From positions 1-64,000 of the forward strand of contig CAZXPW010000006.1 in NCBI GenBank assembly GCA_964643355.1: a stretch of 64,000 nucleotides of DNA, read 5' to 3'. A model generated the notes under the pieces. That model was not told the origin of the DNA. It ran no database searches and was given only the letters and a program-made list of their open reading frames with translations. Source of the DNA: FEN-1350 sp964643355 (GTDB lineage Bacteria; Planctomycetota; Phycisphaerae; Sedimentisphaerales; Anaerohalosphaeraceae). Positions 63,181 through 64,000 of this stretch are shown here, in pieces (within the stretch, counting starts at the first letter, position 1; every line of letters begins with the position of its first letter). The position numbers and the translations under genes were made by a program.

Positions 63181-64000
63181 ATGGAAACTATACGACCGAT
63201 AAAAGAAGTTCGTATCCTCCGAGACCGCGTGGAACGGGAATTTTTGCCGAAGGTCCGACACCCCTCGCGATACATCGGCGGCGAGATCAACCAGATCCGC
63301 AAGGATCTGACCGCCTGTGATGTGCGGATTGCGCTGTGCTTTCCAGATATCTACGAGGTCGCGATGAGTTATACGGGATTGGCGATTCTGTACGAAGCCC
63401 TCAATGACATGGAAGGCGTTGCGGCGGAGCGAGTCTTCGCCCCCTGGATCGACGCCGAACCGATTTTGCGTCAGCAGCAGATACCGTTGTTCACGCTGGA
63501 GTCGATGGCGGCGGTGCGCGATTTTGACCTGGTCGGATATAGCTTGACGAACGAACTGTGTTACACCAACCTGCTGAATACGCTCGATTTGGCCGGAGTC
63601 CCAATCCGTGCGAAAGACCGTACGGAGTACGATCCGATTGTGGTGGTCGGAGGCCAAGCGGCCAACTGTGCCGAGCCGATCGCCGAGTTTGTTGACCTAT
63701 TTGTATTGGGTGATGGGGAACAGGCGGCTGTCCATTTGGTTCGCTGCTTTCGAGATTGCCGAGAGCGGGGGACGGGGCGAAACAACTTTTTGTTGACCGC
63801 CGCCAAAACTCTTCCTTTCGTCTATGTGCCCTCGCTCTATCGAGTGGAATACACGGGTCCATCCATCCGATCGGTCGAACCCCTTATTCCGGATCTGATT
63901 GTACGACGAACGAACGCCGTTGTGGAGGATCTAAATGCCTGTCCGGCCCCCCGACGGCCCCTTGTGCCGTTTGTCGAGGCGATCCATGATCGGATCGCCA
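63181..64000 (+). CDS. TIGR03960-type B12-binding-like radical SAM protein, N-terminal part (cut by window edge)
   Basis: 273 codons to the right edge. Begins METIRPIKEVRILRDRVERE and follows the family: HPSRYIGGEINQIRKD, CFPDIYEVAMSYTGLAILYE, FAPWIDAEP, VGYSLTNELCYTNLLNTLDL, VVVGGQAANCAEPIAEFVD, LFVLGDGEQAAVHLV. This is the vitamin-B12-binding-like Rossmann part. The radical-SAM CxxxCxxC motif would lie beyond the window. The family occurs next to rRNA/tRNA-modification and radical SAM-associated genes; its reaction is not firmly assigned. No good ribosome site precedes the ATG. Confidence 0.88.
   Translation, partial: METIRPIKEVRILRDRVEREFLPKVRHPSRYIGGEINQIRKDLTACDVRIALCFPDIYEVAMSYTGLAILYEALNDMEGVAAERVFAPWIDAEPILRQQQIPLFTLESMAAVRDFDLVGYSLTNELCYTNLLNTLDLAGVPIRAKDRTEYDPIVVVGGQAANCAEPIAEFVDLFVLGDGEQAAVHLVRCFRDCRERGTGRNNFLLTAAKTLPFVYVPSLYRVEYTGPSIRSVEPLIPDLIVRRTNAVVEDLNACPAPRRPLVPFVEAIHDRIA

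Overview
The window reads as one chromosome segment of a Planctomycetota bacterium, most likely of the Phycisphaerae/Sedimentisphaerales type. This is inferred from protein style: dockerin-like repeats on secreted proteins, formylglycine-enzyme-fold proteins, Tat-exported Gfo/Idh oxidoreductases, PQQ-like propellers, very large multidomain glycan enzymes and a Gram-negative efflux set. No rRNA or tRNA gene was seen, so the placement stays inferential.

Layout. 1-2.3 kb: a REP-associated tyrosine transposase, cut by the window edge, with four copies of a short palindromic repeat around it, and a secreted formylglycine-enzyme-fold protein carrying a dockerin-like segment. 3.4-8 kb: a two-gene flavin/iron-sulfur module (fused NuoE-NuoF-like diaphorase plus a GltD-like ferredoxin-fused subunit) resembling electron-bifurcating complexes, with no catalytic hydrogenase or formate dehydrogenase subunit beside it. 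8.5-8.8 kb: a small entericidin-like lipoprotein.

8.9-31.2 kb: the main feature, a run of twelve minus-strand genes with tiny gaps and two ATGA overlaps, ending in a clear terminator. It encodes secreted polysaccharide enzymes: three DUF4038/GH140-like proteins, a GH26 fusion, two GH43-type propellers, a beta-helix/PKD/TIM-barrel fusion, a SASA esterase with a large unknown C-terminal part, a DUF1593 (Sde182-like) protein, a very large clan GH-A-like enzyme, a Tat Gfo/Idh oxidoreductase and a NIPSNAP protein. No SusC/SusD, transporter or regulator is embedded. Catalytic residues are visible in several members. A plant or algal cell-wall glycan is the likely target, but the exact one cannot be read from sequence.

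31.2-42.5 kb: topoisomerase VI subunit A (no B subunit in the window), a YggS-type PLP protein, two tandem PQQ-like propellers, two lipoproteins, an LpxH-like phosphoesterase, a frameshifted dockerin-like gene, an orphan LuxR-type response regulator and a small porin-like protein.

42.8-55.5 kb: folC, transketolase, an operon of a propeller-methyltransferase fusion + amino-acid permease + O-methyltransferase, a SOUL-glutathione peroxidase fusion, dtd, a RidA/chorismatase-like protein with trmB, and an isochorismatase-fold protein. 55.5-61.9 kb: a complete tripartite RND efflux operon led by a TetR regulator with a recognisable promoter and operator-like repeats. The end holds an unknown exported protein and the start of a B12-binding-type radical SAM protein.

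Intergenic regions at 1.9-3.4, 5.0-5.6, 8.0-8.4, 33.6-33.7 and 46.7 kb are built of recurring phrase-like repeats rather than genes.
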